Below are positions 35,408 to 43,406 of a DNA stretch of 64,000 nucleotides, one piece after another. Source of the DNA: Tepidamorphaceae bacterium (GTDB lineage: Bacteria; Pseudomonadota; Alphaproteobacteria; Rhizobiales; JAKSCL01); NCBI GenBank assembly GCA_028289445.1, contig JANQPO010000021.1, positions 186,001-250,000 of the forward strand, read 5' to 3'. Positions within the stretch are counted from its first letter, which is position 1. Each line of letters starts with the position of its first letter. The notes below the pieces were generated by a model. The model was not told the DNA's origin, searched no databases, and worked only from the letters and a program-made list of their open reading frames with translations. The position numbers and the translations under genes are program-made.

Positions 35408-37096
35408 CTATTCCGGCTTCTTGATACTTTCAAAGTCCATCAGCGTCGAGGAATGCGCGTTGAAGGGCGTCCGGTTCCATGCGCCGATCTTGTCCGGGTT
35501 GACGGCATAGATCTCGTCGAATTCCGCGAGCGGAACTTCCAGGTGCTGGTCGAAGGCCCACTGGTATTGCCGTTCGCGAATGGCGTCGCGCTCTTCGTCC
35601 GTGACCGCGACGGATGCCTGTCGCACCAGATCGATCAGCCCCGGAACCTCGTAGCCTGAGTTGAAGGCGCCCGTCGGCGTTTCGCCGAAGCCGCGCGCCT
35701 CCGGTATCGGCGTTACGCCAGTGTCGACGCGCAGGCGGATACCATTGAACTCGCGCGCCACCAATTGCTTGCGAAAGGCGTCTGGCGCGATGCGGCGGAT
35801 TTGCGGTTGCAGGCCGATACTGCTCCACATTCCGGCCGTCGCCTCGCAGAACTCCGTCAACAGAGGATGGCCGGACGTTGTGCAGACCAGTTCAAACTCG
35901 AAGCCGTCGGGATAGCCGGCATCGGCGAGCATCGTCTTTGCTTGTTCGGGATCGTACGCGATGACCCATTCGTCCTTCATATAGCGATCGGCGAAAAAGC
36001 CTTGCAGCATGTGGACATAGCTCGGCCGCCCATGGCCACCAGCGATGACGTCGACAAGTGCCTGACGGTCGACGGCCATCGACATGGCCTTGCGGACCTT
36101 GCGCGCGTTTTCTATCGATGCCGGATCGTCGCAGTTGCCGACCCATGGCAGGCTAGGATCATAGCCTGGCCTGGCGGGAACCGGTTCCCCGTCGAATTCC
36201 TTGAAGCAGAAATTGCCGGCAAAGATGATGCGGGCATGGCCGACGCCGGCACTGCGCACTTCGAGGCCGGCTGTCTCGACACGTGCCCGCGCCGTAACCG
36301 GAACCTTTGCAGCGTCTATGTCGCCGGTTTCCAGCGCGGCGAGCACGGTGGAGGGTTCAGAAATCTCCACGATCCGGATTGTCGGGTAGTCCGGCTGATC
36401 GCCCCAGTACTCCGGAAAGGCCTTCAGCACGATCTCAGTGTCGGCCACCCAGCTTTCGATTTGGTACGGTCCGGTTCCCCCATCCGGCAATCGCGTGATC
36501 GCCTCTTCGAACCCCATCTCGTCGACGCGTTTCTTGCTGTAGGCGGCCAAACCGACATCGTCGCGAATGCTGCCGTAGTATTCGCGAAAAAAGGCGTTCG
36601 GACGCTTCAGGATGAATTCGATCGTATAGTCGTCAACGACTTTGACCTCTTCAAGGTTCGTATTGGCAATGAACTGGCCGCCATGGTTTGAAGCCGGTTT
36701 GCCCTGCCACTGGTCCTGCGCGGTCCATGCCCAGTCTTCGGCGGTCATCTCGCCCCAACCGCCGTGGAACTGCACGCCCTGGCGCAGCTTCACCGTGTGA
36801 ACGAGACCATCTTCTGAAACCTCCCAGCTTTCCGCCAGATGCGGCACGATCTCACCGTTGGCGTTGATTCTGAGAGCCGTTTCATGGACGCCCATCCACA
36901 CGAGACGCTCACCCTGACGCCCGCCATTGCGCGATGGGACACCGATAAAGGAATAGACGGTCGGCCAGGAAATCGTCAGCGTGTCGTCCGCAGATTGGGC
37001 TTCAACGGTCTTGCCCAGCCCAAGAGCCCCGACGGCGATCGCGCCCGCAAGCGCAATCCTTGCCGAAAGCCTGCCGATGGTAGCTTTCTTAGCCAT
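35408..37096 (-). CDS. Oligopeptide-type ABC importer substrate-binding protein (importer A)
   Basis: 562 residues, SBP family 5. A signal peptide MAKKATIGRLSARIALAGAI leads to a cleavage region near VEAQS. Family segments include PHLAESWEVSEDGLVHTVKL and LRQGVQFHGG near residue 85-115. The ATG at 37096 follows GGAAGGAAAAGAC. It is the first gene of importer A, divergent from a LysR regulator. Sugar-acid-type ligands are suggested only by the enolase-family gene in the operon. Confidence 0.92.
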   Translation of the reverse strand: MAKKATIGRLSARIALAGAIAVGALGLGKTVEAQSADDTLTISWPTVYSFIGVPSRNGGRQGERLVWMGVHETALRINANGEIVPHLAESWEVSEDGLVHTVKLRQGVQFHGGWGEMTAEDWAWTAQDQWQGKPASNHGGQFIANTNLEEVKVVDDYTIEFILKRPNAFFREYYGSIRDDVGLAAYSKKRVDEMGFEEAITRLPDGGTGPYQIESWVADTEIVLKAFPEYWGDQPDYPTIRIVEISEPSTVLAALETGDIDAAKVPVTARARVETAGLEVRSAGVGHARIIFAGNFCFKEFDGEPVPARPGYDPSLPWVGNCDDPASIENARKVRKAMSMAVDRQALVDVIAGGHGRPSYVHMLQGFFADRYMKDEWVIAYDPEQAKTMLADAGYPDGFEFELVCTTSGHPLLTEFCEATAGMWSSIGLQPQIRRIAPDAFRKQLVAREFNGIRLRVDTGVTPIPEARGFGETPTGAFNSGYEVPGLIDLVRQASVAVTDEERDAIRERQYQWAFDQHLEVPLAEFDEIYAVNPDKIGAWNRTPFNAHSSTLMDFESIKKPE

Positions 37097-37217
37097 GTCT
37101 TTTCCTTCCCTGAGATCGCGAGACAGTTTTGCATTCGAGCGACTTTCAACGTAGGAAGGCCCGTCTAGAAGCGTCAAATATAATTATGATCTTTCTATAT
37201 AAGCTGGGAGTATAGTT
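37097..37217. promoter_or_regulatory. Divergent promoter region between importer A and LysR gene
   Basis: 121-base spacer whose right half is very AT-rich. It contains ATAATTAT (37180-37187) inside a TCA-N10-TGA symmetric stretch that fits the LysR T-N11-A pattern. Promoters for both directions must lie here, but individual boxes are not clear. Confidence 0.35.
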
Positions 37218-38123
37218 GTGACGATGAAGCTCCGCGAGATGGAAGTGCTTCACGCGGTGGTGAAGACGGGCACGATGAGCGCCGCGGCGCGGCAGCTCAG
37301 TACATCGCAGCCGGCTGTCAGCCAAGTCGTTCGACAGTTGGAACAGCGGCTCGCCGTGTCGCTGTTCGTGCGCGAGGGCAATCGGGTGCACCCGACGCCG
37401 GAGCTGCTTGAGTTGGCCAAAGAGCTGGACCTGATCTTCAATACGGTCGAATCGGCGCGTCGCCTGGCGGCGGTTCTCAATCTCGGAGCCGGTCGAATCT
37501 TGCGGATCGGCGCCATCCCCTCGCTCGCCGGCGCTTTCTTGCCCGATGCGATTGCTTCGTTGAGGAAAAGCTATCCCGGTGTTCAGTTCATCACTCGGTT
37601 TCAGGATCCGGCCCCGATCAAGGACGCCATCATTCGCCGGGATTTCGACCTGGGTCTCATGTATGCCGAAGCGCAACGGGAGGGGCTTGAGATCATACCG
37701 TTGTGCGATGCGCCAGTGGTCTGCATCGTCCGCTCCGACGACGTCCTCGCCGAAGAGCCCGTGCTCACCCCCAAGCTCCTTGACGGCCGGCCGCTCATTT
37801 CATTCGCCAAGAACTCACCGATCGGGGAGAGCCTTGACGCCATCTTTGCCGATGAAGATTGCGCAAGGGACGTCATCATTCAGACCCAGCATTCCTATGT
37901 TACCCCAGACTATGTGCGCCGCGGGCTGGGTGTCGCGCTGACCGATCATTTTTTCGCCGGCACCACGAATCTGGATGGCCTCGTCGTCAAACCGTTCCAT
38001 CCGACTCGGCTGCTCACGCCGAAACTGGTCTATGTCGAAGGACGCAGGCTGTCGGAGCTTGAGGCGATCTTCGTCGAAGATCTCAAGATTGCTGCCAAAG
38101 AATGGCTTGCGACGATCCAATGA
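37218..38123 (+). CDS. LysR-family transcriptional regulator
   Basis: 301 residues. The N-terminal helix-turn-helix reads MKLREMEVLHAVVKTGTMSA then AARQLSTSQPAVSQVVRQLE. The effector domain starts near GRILRIGAIPSLAGAFLPDA. The GTG at 37218 has GGGAG seven bases upstream; ATG 37224 is alternative. Divergent from importer A, the likely target. Confidence 0.92.
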   Translation: MTMKLREMEVLHAVVKTGTMSAAARQLSTSQPAVSQVVRQLEQRLAVSLFVREGNRVHPTPELLELAKELDLIFNTVESARRLAAVLNLGAGRILRIGAIPSLAGAFLPDAIASLRKSYPGVQFITRFQDPAPIKDAIIRRDFDLGLMYAEAQREGLEIIPLCDAPVVCIVRSDDVLAEEPVLTPKLLDGRPLISFAKNSPIGESLDAIFADEDCARDVIIQTQHSYVTPDYVRRGLGVALTDHFFAGTTNLDGLVVKPFHPTRLLTPKLVYVEGRRLSELEAIFVEDLKIAAKEWLATIQ

Positions 38124-38350
38124 GCAGGGGTCGACATGCGCTTACATTTGCCACGCTGCCGACAAGAAGCGTCGTCCGAGCGGCCTCGCCCCGTGCGTTG
38201 AGATCGATGATGCCCGCAGGATCAAGGTCGCTAAAAAAGATGAAGACCGATGTTATCGGCTGCTCGTTGTTCAGCCATGCGCATCGCGCGCGCGATGTCG
38301 AAAGACAAAAGGAATTGTGAACGACTAAGCGCTCGGGACCGTTATAGTCC
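38124..38350. other. Convergent spacer with a doubtful small reading frame
   Basis: About 227 bases between the LysR stop and the stop of the TRAP system 4 large permease. A 92-codon leftward frame (38083-38361) overlaps both neighbours, has no ribosome site and no family features, so I do not call it a gene. No strong terminator is visible. Confidence 0.4.
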
Positions 38351-39646
38351 TCAACCCACATAGCCGAACAGGCGCGGCAACCCTAGCACCAGATCCGGCA
38401 CAAGGATCAGCAGCAGTAGCGCGGCCAAAAGCACTGCGAAAAAGAGCCAAATCTCGCGGATGATTTCCGCCAGCGGAATACGTGTTACGCCGTTGATGAC
38501 GAACAAAAGAATGCCGTACGGCGGTGTAATCAACCCGATCATACAGTTGACCACAGCCACAACGCCGAAATGGACGAAGTCCACCCCCAGCTCCCGACAG
38601 GTTGGCAGGAAGAGCGGAATGATCACCAGGATGATCGTCGTCGCGTCAAGTACGCACCCGAGCAACAGCAAGACCACGTTGACACCGAGAAGGAAAATGA
38701 GTGGGTCGACATCCAGTCCGACCAGGTGTTGAGCCAGGGTATTGGGGATGTTCTCCGACGCCACGACATAGTTCAGGATCAGAGCGCCGCCGATGACGAT
38801 GCCGACGGCTGCCGACGACCTGGCGCTCTGCACGAGAATATCGAACAGCGCGCGCGCCGATAGGGCCCGATAGAAAACGGTCGCAAGGATCAGTGCGTAG
38901 AAGGCCGCCACGGCGGCCGCTTCGGTTGGCGTCGTGACGCCTCCATAGATGCCATAGAGCAGGATGGCCGGCATCAGGAGAGCAGGAAACGCGTTAACGG
39001 TCAGTCGCGGGAGTTCGGACAGCGGGACGGCGTCTTCGATGGCGAAGCCGCGCTTGTGCGACACCCAGCTGTTGAGTCCCATAAGCACAAGTCCCATGAG
39101 CAAGCCGGGTATGATCCCGCCCAGGAACAGATAGCCGATCGAACTATTGGATACGAGCGCGTAGAGCACCATGGGGATCGACGGCGGAATGATCGGGCCG
39201 ATTGTCGCCGAGGCTGCCGTGATGGCGGCGGCGTAACCGCGGGGGTAGTGACCGCTCTTGGTCATCATCTCGATGATGATCTTGCCGATGCCCGCGGCGT
39301 CGGCGACGGCTGAGCCCGACATGCCGGAAAAGACCAGCGAGGCAACCACGTTGACGTGGCCGAGCCCACCGCGAAATCGGCCAACGAGAGCCACGCAGAA
39401 TCGCAGGAGCCTGTCGCTGATTGTTCCCGCGTTCATGATGTTTGCGGCAACGATGAACAGCGGAACGGCGAGCAGGACGAAACTCGAATAGAGTCCGTCC
39501 ATCAACACCTTGCCGGCAACGCCGAGATCCTGACCGGACATGACCAAGTAGACCAGCGAGGCAGTGAGAATGGCATAGGCGATGGGAGCGCCGATGCCGG
39601 CCAGGAAGAACAATGCGCCCAGGCACAGAAAAAACTCGATTGTCAT
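38351..39646 (-). CDS. TRAP transporter large permease, DctM-type (system 4)
   Basis: 431 residues, about 12 membrane helices. Conserved parts are VFSGMSGSAVADAAGIGKI, IGPIIPPSIPMVLYALVSN and GGVTTPTEAAAVAAFYALIL. It overlaps the small-permease stop by four bases (ATGA). Confidence 0.92.
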   Translation of the reverse strand: MTIEFFLCLGALFFLAGIGAPIAYAILTASLVYLVMSGQDLGVAGKVLMDGLYSSFVLLAVPLFIVAANIMNAGTISDRLLRFCVALVGRFRGGLGHVNVVASLVFSGMSGSAVADAAGIGKIIIEMMTKSGHYPRGYAAAITAASATIGPIIPPSIPMVLYALVSNSSIGYLFLGGIIPGLLMGLVLMGLNSWVSHKRGFAIEDAVPLSELPRLTVNAFPALLMPAILLYGIYGGVTTPTEAAAVAAFYALILATVFYRALSARALFDILVQSARSSAAVGIVIGGALILNYVVASENIPNTLAQHLVGLDVDPLIFLLGVNVVLLLLGCVLDATTIILVIIPLFLPTCRELGVDFVHFGVVAVVNCMIGLITPPYGILLFVINGVTRIPLAEIIREIWLFFAVLLAALLLLILVPDLVLGLPRLFGYVG

Positions 39647-40206
39647 TCGTCGAGCCGACCGATCGCATGGTCATGTGGCTCCGGCGGCGCGTCGCGAAAT
39701 GCCTGATATACCAACCAGACATATCGCAGCGCCACCACGCCAAGGAATAGAATGTAGATCGCGTAGATATGGCGCATTCTGATCCAATCGCCGAAGAGGG
39801 ACGATAGGGTCGCGGTCTTCTTCAGGCGCAGGATATGAAACTTCTCAAGGGTGGGTTCGATGGAAAGCGCCAAACCCGCCGCGATCGCGAGACCGGCAAT
39901 GATCGCGAACCAGCGCCGCAACGCCGGCCGCGCACGATTGTAGAAGATGTCGAATGTGACGTGATCGTTTTCGCGGACAACAAAGGCATTGCCCCAAAAG
40001 ACGAGCCAGACCCACAGCAAGAGGCAGAACTCCAGCGTCCAGCCATAGAGTGATGGCTCAAGAAAAGGGGCGAGGTCGGGAAGCCATTCCAACCGAGCCG
40101 AGTACCGGATGACGATCTGCAGAACGAACGTCAAGAACATCGCCGCCATCATGGCCGCGGCGAAGGCCTCGGCTGCGAGCCGGAAATATGTCGAGAGTGG
40201 TCTCAT
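39643..40206 (-). CDS. TRAP transporter small permease, DctQ-type (system 4)
   Basis: About 187 residues with four membrane helices. VFWGNAFVVRENDHVTFDIF (near 80) matches the central DctQ motif, and LVWLVYQAF-like sequence closes the last helix. ATG 40206 is preferred over GTG 40218, which lies inside the stem of an upstream hairpin; neither has a strong ribosome site. The hairpin may limit its translation. Confidence 0.85.
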   Translation of the reverse strand: MRPLSTYFRLAAEAFAAAMMAAMFLTFVLQIVIRYSARLEWLPDLAPFLEPSLYGWTLEFCLLLWVWLVFWGNAFVVRENDHVTFDIFYNRARPALRRWFAIIAGLAIAAGLALSIEPTLEKFHILRLKKTATLSSLFGDWIRMRHIYAIYILFLGVVALRYVWLVYQAFRDAPPEPHDHAIGRLDE

Positions 40207-40218
40207 TCCCTGCGGCAC

Positions 40219-40244
40219 CGGGAGAGCAATTTGCCACTCTCCCG
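40219..40244 (-). promoter_or_regulatory. Intercistronic stem-loop between dctP and dctQ of TRAP system 4
   Basis: CGGGAGAG at 40219-40226 pairs perfectly with CTCTCCCG at 40237-40244 around a ten-base loop. It lies 16 bases after the binding-protein stop and only about 12 bases before the small-permease ATG, so it could mask that start as well as protect the upstream message. Confidence 0.55.
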
Positions 40245-40260
40245 AGCCGGATTGCAGGTG

Positions 40261-41271
40261 CTAGTTTCCAAGCGCGTTGATCTTCTCCAAGACCCCGTCT
40301 GGCCAAGATGCGGCAAACTCGGAGCCGACATATTGCGATTGAACGTGGTTCCGGAAAGCAGCAAGGTCCGGTTCGTAGATTTCAAGCCCCTGTTCCTTCA
40401 AAAAGGAGACAAGGTCCGCCTCCTTTTGCAGCTGCTTCTGGCGTCCGCTCTCGGCTGCCGCGTTGGCCGCGTCCTGAACTGTGTTCTGCTGCTCGGGCGT
40501 CAGTTCATCCCATACGGCCTTTGAGAAGGCGACATAGTTCAAATCGACCAGATGAGAGGTCAGAGCGATCTGCTTGGTGACTTCATAGAACTTCGCGTCG
40601 ACCACGGTTGGAAGCGGGTTGTCCTGGCCGTCGACCGAACCGGTTTGCAGCGCGGTGTAAACCTCCGTGAAGGCCATCGGCGTCGGGTTCGCGCCCAGCG
40701 CCTTGCCCAGGAACTGCCACGCGTCAGTACCGGGCATGCGCAAGTTCACCCCGGCAAGATCGCTCGGTGTCATCACCGTCAGTTCGTCCTTGGTCTGGCG
40801 AAGGTTCACGTGCCGGCGGCCGAGATACATGACCGCCAGAAGTTTCACGCCCAACTCGTCCTCAGCTTTCTTCTTAAACGGGTCCATGAGCGGATCGCCG
40901 AAGACGCGCACCTGATGCTCCGCATCCTGGTGGACATAGCCGGTGGCGAAGATCGAGAACTCAGGGAAGTACTGTGCGAGTTCCTGCGCCGAGGCGATCG
41001 ACATCTCCAGGTCGCCCGAGGCAATCGCCTCAAGTTCAGCGTTCTGCTTGATCAAAGAGGCGTTGTAGTGCGGCTCATAGGTGGCGAAGTCGGCGACGGC
41101 AGGGGCAAACACCTCTGCCAGAGCCACCGATCGCTGATCGGAGTCCGATGCCGGTGTCGACATACGCAAGGTGATCTTATCGGCGCCAAAGGCGGGCGCG
41201 ACTAGCGTTGTTGCACCGAGCGCCAGCGCGGCGAGCGCTACGAGGCTTCGACGTGTTGTTTGTGTTGTCAT
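40261..41271 (-). CDS. TRAP transporter solute-binding protein, DctP-type (system 4)
   Basis: 336 residues. The signal peptide MTTQTTRRSLVALAALALGA contains a TRRS twin-arginine-like pair and ends near AFGADK. DctP ligand segments are LGRRHVNLRQTKDELTVMTP, LAGVNLRMPGTDAWQFLG and LQTGSVDGQDNPLPT. The ATG at 41271 follows AGGAGGAAAGACC. It is preceded by the GntR and DapA-family genes in one operon. Confidence 0.92.
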   Translation of the reverse strand: MTTQTTRRSLVALAALALGATTLVAPAFGADKITLRMSTPASDSDQRSVALAEVFAPAVADFATYEPHYNASLIKQNAELEAIASGDLEMSIASAQELAQYFPEFSIFATGYVHQDAEHQVRVFGDPLMDPFKKKAEDELGVKLLAVMYLGRRHVNLRQTKDELTVMTPSDLAGVNLRMPGTDAWQFLGKALGANPTPMAFTEVYTALQTGSVDGQDNPLPTVVDAKFYEVTKQIALTSHLVDLNYVAFSKAVWDELTPEQQNTVQDAANAAAESGRQKQLQKEADLVSFLKEQGLEIYEPDLAAFRNHVQSQYVGSEFAASWPDGVLEKINALGN

Positions 41272-41335
41272 GGTCTTTCCTCCTGTGCAAAGGCGGGTGT
41301 GACCGCCCTTTTTTCGGGATCGTCCCGAATTTCTG

Positions 41336-41989
41336 TCAGACACCGAGTGCTCTGCGTTTCGCGCTGTCGATATGCGCGTGAACGGCGTGAGTCATCGCCT
41401 CGACATCGCGTGCCTCAAGCGCGTCGATAATCGCCAGGTGCTCGCCGACGACCGAGACGACCAACTCAGGCAGCATGCGGGTATCGGCGTTGCGGATCAG
41501 CCGGATCTTGATCGCGTTCACGCGGTGGATGTTGGAGATGATTCTGTTGTCCATCGCATCGACGACGTGATCATGAAACGCCCAGTCCATTCTTTGTGCC
41601 TGATCCAGCAGTTTCGGTGTCACTCCGGCCTTGGCCCTGTCTTGGGTTTTGCGGTGCTCAGCGGCAATCCGAGCGATATCGTCGTCGGTTGCGGTGGCGC
41701 AGAAAACAGCAAAGGCCTCTGTCTCTATGATGCGTCTGAGCTGAAAGGCATTGCGGATCAATTCAAGGTCGATCGACAGAACCTGAAGGCCGCGCTTGGG
41801 CACGGTGCGAATGAGCCCGTCAGCCTCCAGTCGCGGGATCATCTCGCGAATGGCGCCAAGCGGCATTCCGGTCAATTCTACGAGTTCACGTTGTGAAACG
41901 ATCTGTCCGGGTTGGATGTCGCGCGCCAGCAGCTTCTCGGTGAAGCTCGAATACGCATCGTCCCGCAGGCGGCGTTCGGCGCTAAGCAT
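41336..41989 (-). CDS. GntR-family (FCD subgroup) transcriptional regulator
   Basis: 217 residues. The N-terminal winged helix is degenerate at its turn (QRELVELTGMPLGAIREMIP then RLEADGLIRTVPKRG). The FCD effector domain has DWAFHDHVVDAM and GEHLAIIDALEAR with metal-type histidines. ATG 41989 is seven bases from AAGGAG and overlaps the DapA-family stop by eight bases; upstream ATG 41995 is too close to that site. Likely autoregulator of the 42851-to-38351 operon. Confidence 0.9.
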   Translation of the reverse strand: MLSAERRLRDDAYSSFTEKLLARDIQPGQIVSQRELVELTGMPLGAIREMIPRLEADGLIRTVPKRGLQVLSIDLELIRNAFQLRRIIETEAFAVFCATATDDDIARIAAEHRKTQDRAKAGVTPKLLDQAQRMDWAFHDHVVDAMDNRIISNIHRVNAIKIRLIRNADTRMLPELVVSVVGEHLAIIDALEARDVEAMTHAVHAHIDSAKRRALGV

Positions 41990-42851
41990 GGACATGCTCC
42001 TTGTCTTCGACACCAAGCAGGGTGGATCGCGCTGCGGCGCTCAGGGACGAAAGGGGCGGACGCACGCGCTCCCATTCAAGGTCGGCCCTTGCCCGCGCCA
42101 GAAATACTTTCAAGCCTGGAATAACGGATCGGTCGGGCAGGCTGGTCACGATATCTGAAAGAGCCGCGTCTTCTTCCGCCGAGGACAAAATCCGCTGCAT
42201 GCGCTCCGGATAAAGGTTTGCCATGCCTGTGATCGATCCCGCGCAACCTAGAGGAACCGCACGGTGCAACAAGCGCTCGTCGCCAATCAAGACCGGCAGG
42301 ACATTGTCCTCAAGCAGGCGGTGGGCATTTGCCCAGTCGCCGGAACTGTCCTTTATTGCACGAATGCGTTCGGGAAATGCCGTTGCTAGACGCGCGGCGA
42401 TCGTCGGGGAGACCGAAACACCAATGACCTGCGGAATGTTGTAGAGGATGATTCCCGCATCGCCATCGGTTTGGCGCACAACCTGCGCATACCAATCAAA
42501 GAGGCCATCATCATCTACGGGTGAGAAGTAGAATGGCGGAGCGAGGAGGAAGGTGCGAACGCCGAGGGCGTAGCCCTGCCGAATCTGCGCGCCTGCATCG
42601 GACACCGCCGAGCCGCAGACACCAAGAATCATGCGGTTCACCGGCACGTGCGCGTCCATCAGGGTCTTCAGCCCAATCGCTCTTTCTGCTGCGCCGATGG
42701 AAGCACCTTCGCCAGTCGTGCCGAAGAGCGTCAGGCTGTCGGCGCCTCGCTCCATCATGTCGCGGCTGTGCGCAGCCAGGCGCACCGCATCGATCGCACC
42801 ATCCCCCTGAAAGGGGGTCAGCAGCGCGACCGATATGCCGAATTCCGCCAT
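41982..42851 (-). CDS. Dihydrodipicolinate synthase-family (DapA/NanA-like) lyase or aldolase
   Basis: 289 residues, the family length. GTTGEG (44-49), Y137 in YNIPQ and the Schiff-base lysine K167 in RAIKDSSGD are all in place. The enzyme should act on a pyruvate-linked substrate, either by aldol cleavage or by dehydration. Because it is in an operon with a TRAP importer and a GntR regulator, a catabolic role (for example on a 2-keto-3-deoxy acid, sialic acid or hydroxyproline-derived acid) is more likely than lysine synthesis. ATG 42851 follows GGGAGACCC. Confidence 0.9.
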   Translation of the reverse strand: MAEFGISVALLTPFQGDGAIDAVRLAAHSRDMMERGADSLTLFGTTGEGASIGAAERAIGLKTLMDAHVPVNRMILGVCGSAVSDAGAQIRQGYALGVRTFLLAPPFYFSPVDDDGLFDWYAQVVRQTDGDAGIILYNIPQVIGVSVSPTIAARLATAFPERIRAIKDSSGDWANAHRLLEDNVLPVLIGDERLLHRAVPLGCAGSITGMANLYPERMQRILSSAEEDAALSDIVTSLPDRSVIPGLKVFLARARADLEWERVRPPLSSLSAAARSTLLGVEDKEHVHA

Positions 42852-42890
42852 GGGTCTCCCGCCCGCTATACATGCAGCCACATCGAGCGA

Positions 42891-42936
42891 GAAACATGTT
42901 AGATAACGCCGATATATGTTGCAACTAACATGTTAG
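42891..42936. promoter_or_regulatory. Tandem palindromic operator upstream of the DapA-family/TRAP system 4 operon
   Basis: CTAACATGTTAG at 42925-42936 is a perfect 12-base palindrome. A second copy of AACATGTTAG occurs at 42893-42902, starting 34 bases from the equivalent part of the first, and a third weaker ATATGTTGC lies between them. They sit 40-85 bases upstream of the DapA-family ATG. The GntR regulator of the same operon is the likely ligand. Confidence 0.6.
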
Positions 42937-43051
42937 AGTGATGCCTTGTTGCCCTTTGACAAATCTAGCCGAGCTTCCAGAGTCTGCTGAAGCTATGGTG
43001 TTGAAACCGCCTTCCCCGCCTACCCGAAGCTGACGAGATGGCCCGAAACAA
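42937..43051. other. Spacer between operator region and transposase remnant
   Basis: Short stretch with no supported gene. It directly adjoins the end of the IS3-type remnant and may be part of the same insertion scar. I could not find terminal inverted repeats. Confidence 0.3.
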
Positions 43052-43275
43052 TCATTCTGCATTGAGGACTTCGCTGTAGAGCGTTCCGTTGACCCGCTCG
43101 TTGTATCCACTCTCCGATGGGGTGGCGGGATAGATTCTCCGTAGCTACACGTCGACCCGTTCGAGCCGCCCTCGTGTGGCTTCGGCAGCGAATTCCGGCC
43201 TGTTGTCGCTGCGGACGTGTGCCGGTTTTCATGGCACTGCAACAGCCAATAGAGTGCGTCCGCGACACCGTTGTG
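43052..43275 (-). pseudogene. Decayed IS3-family transposase (integrase-core) fragment
   Basis: Reading leftward, one frame gives HVRSDNRPEFAAEATRGRLE near 43180-43220 and, after an in-frame TAG, SGYNERVNGTLYSEVLNAE ending at a TGA (43052-43054). These match the second-Asp and Glu blocks of IS3-type DDE transposases (usual forms RSDNGPEF and GYxESFNxxLRDELLNGE), with the G of SDNGPEF changed to R. The preceding block ADALYWLLQCH (near 43255) is in a different frame. With a frameshift, a stop and no N-terminal half, it is a dead remnant. Confidence 0.75.
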
Positions 43276-43406
43276 CTCGTGCTGCGATGCGCGGTGAGCA
43301 TCGCAGCGGTCGGATGTCTGCCCGCGACGGCAGTGACCCGACGCAGGCGCATGTTGACGCCCAAGGCCCAAGATGCGGTGATTGACCTGGTCCAAGGCGC
43401 TGAGCC
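43276..43406. other. Spacer between transposase remnant and LysR gene
   Basis: No gene supported. A long leftward frame (42925-43422) crosses this stretch but its protein looks like out-of-frame remnant sequence and overlaps the LysR end. Confidence 0.3.

Noticed and set aside
38083-38361. 92-codon leftward frame between LysR and dctM (system 4)
   Set aside because: It overlaps both neighbours, has no ribosome site, and its sequence shows no family resemblance.
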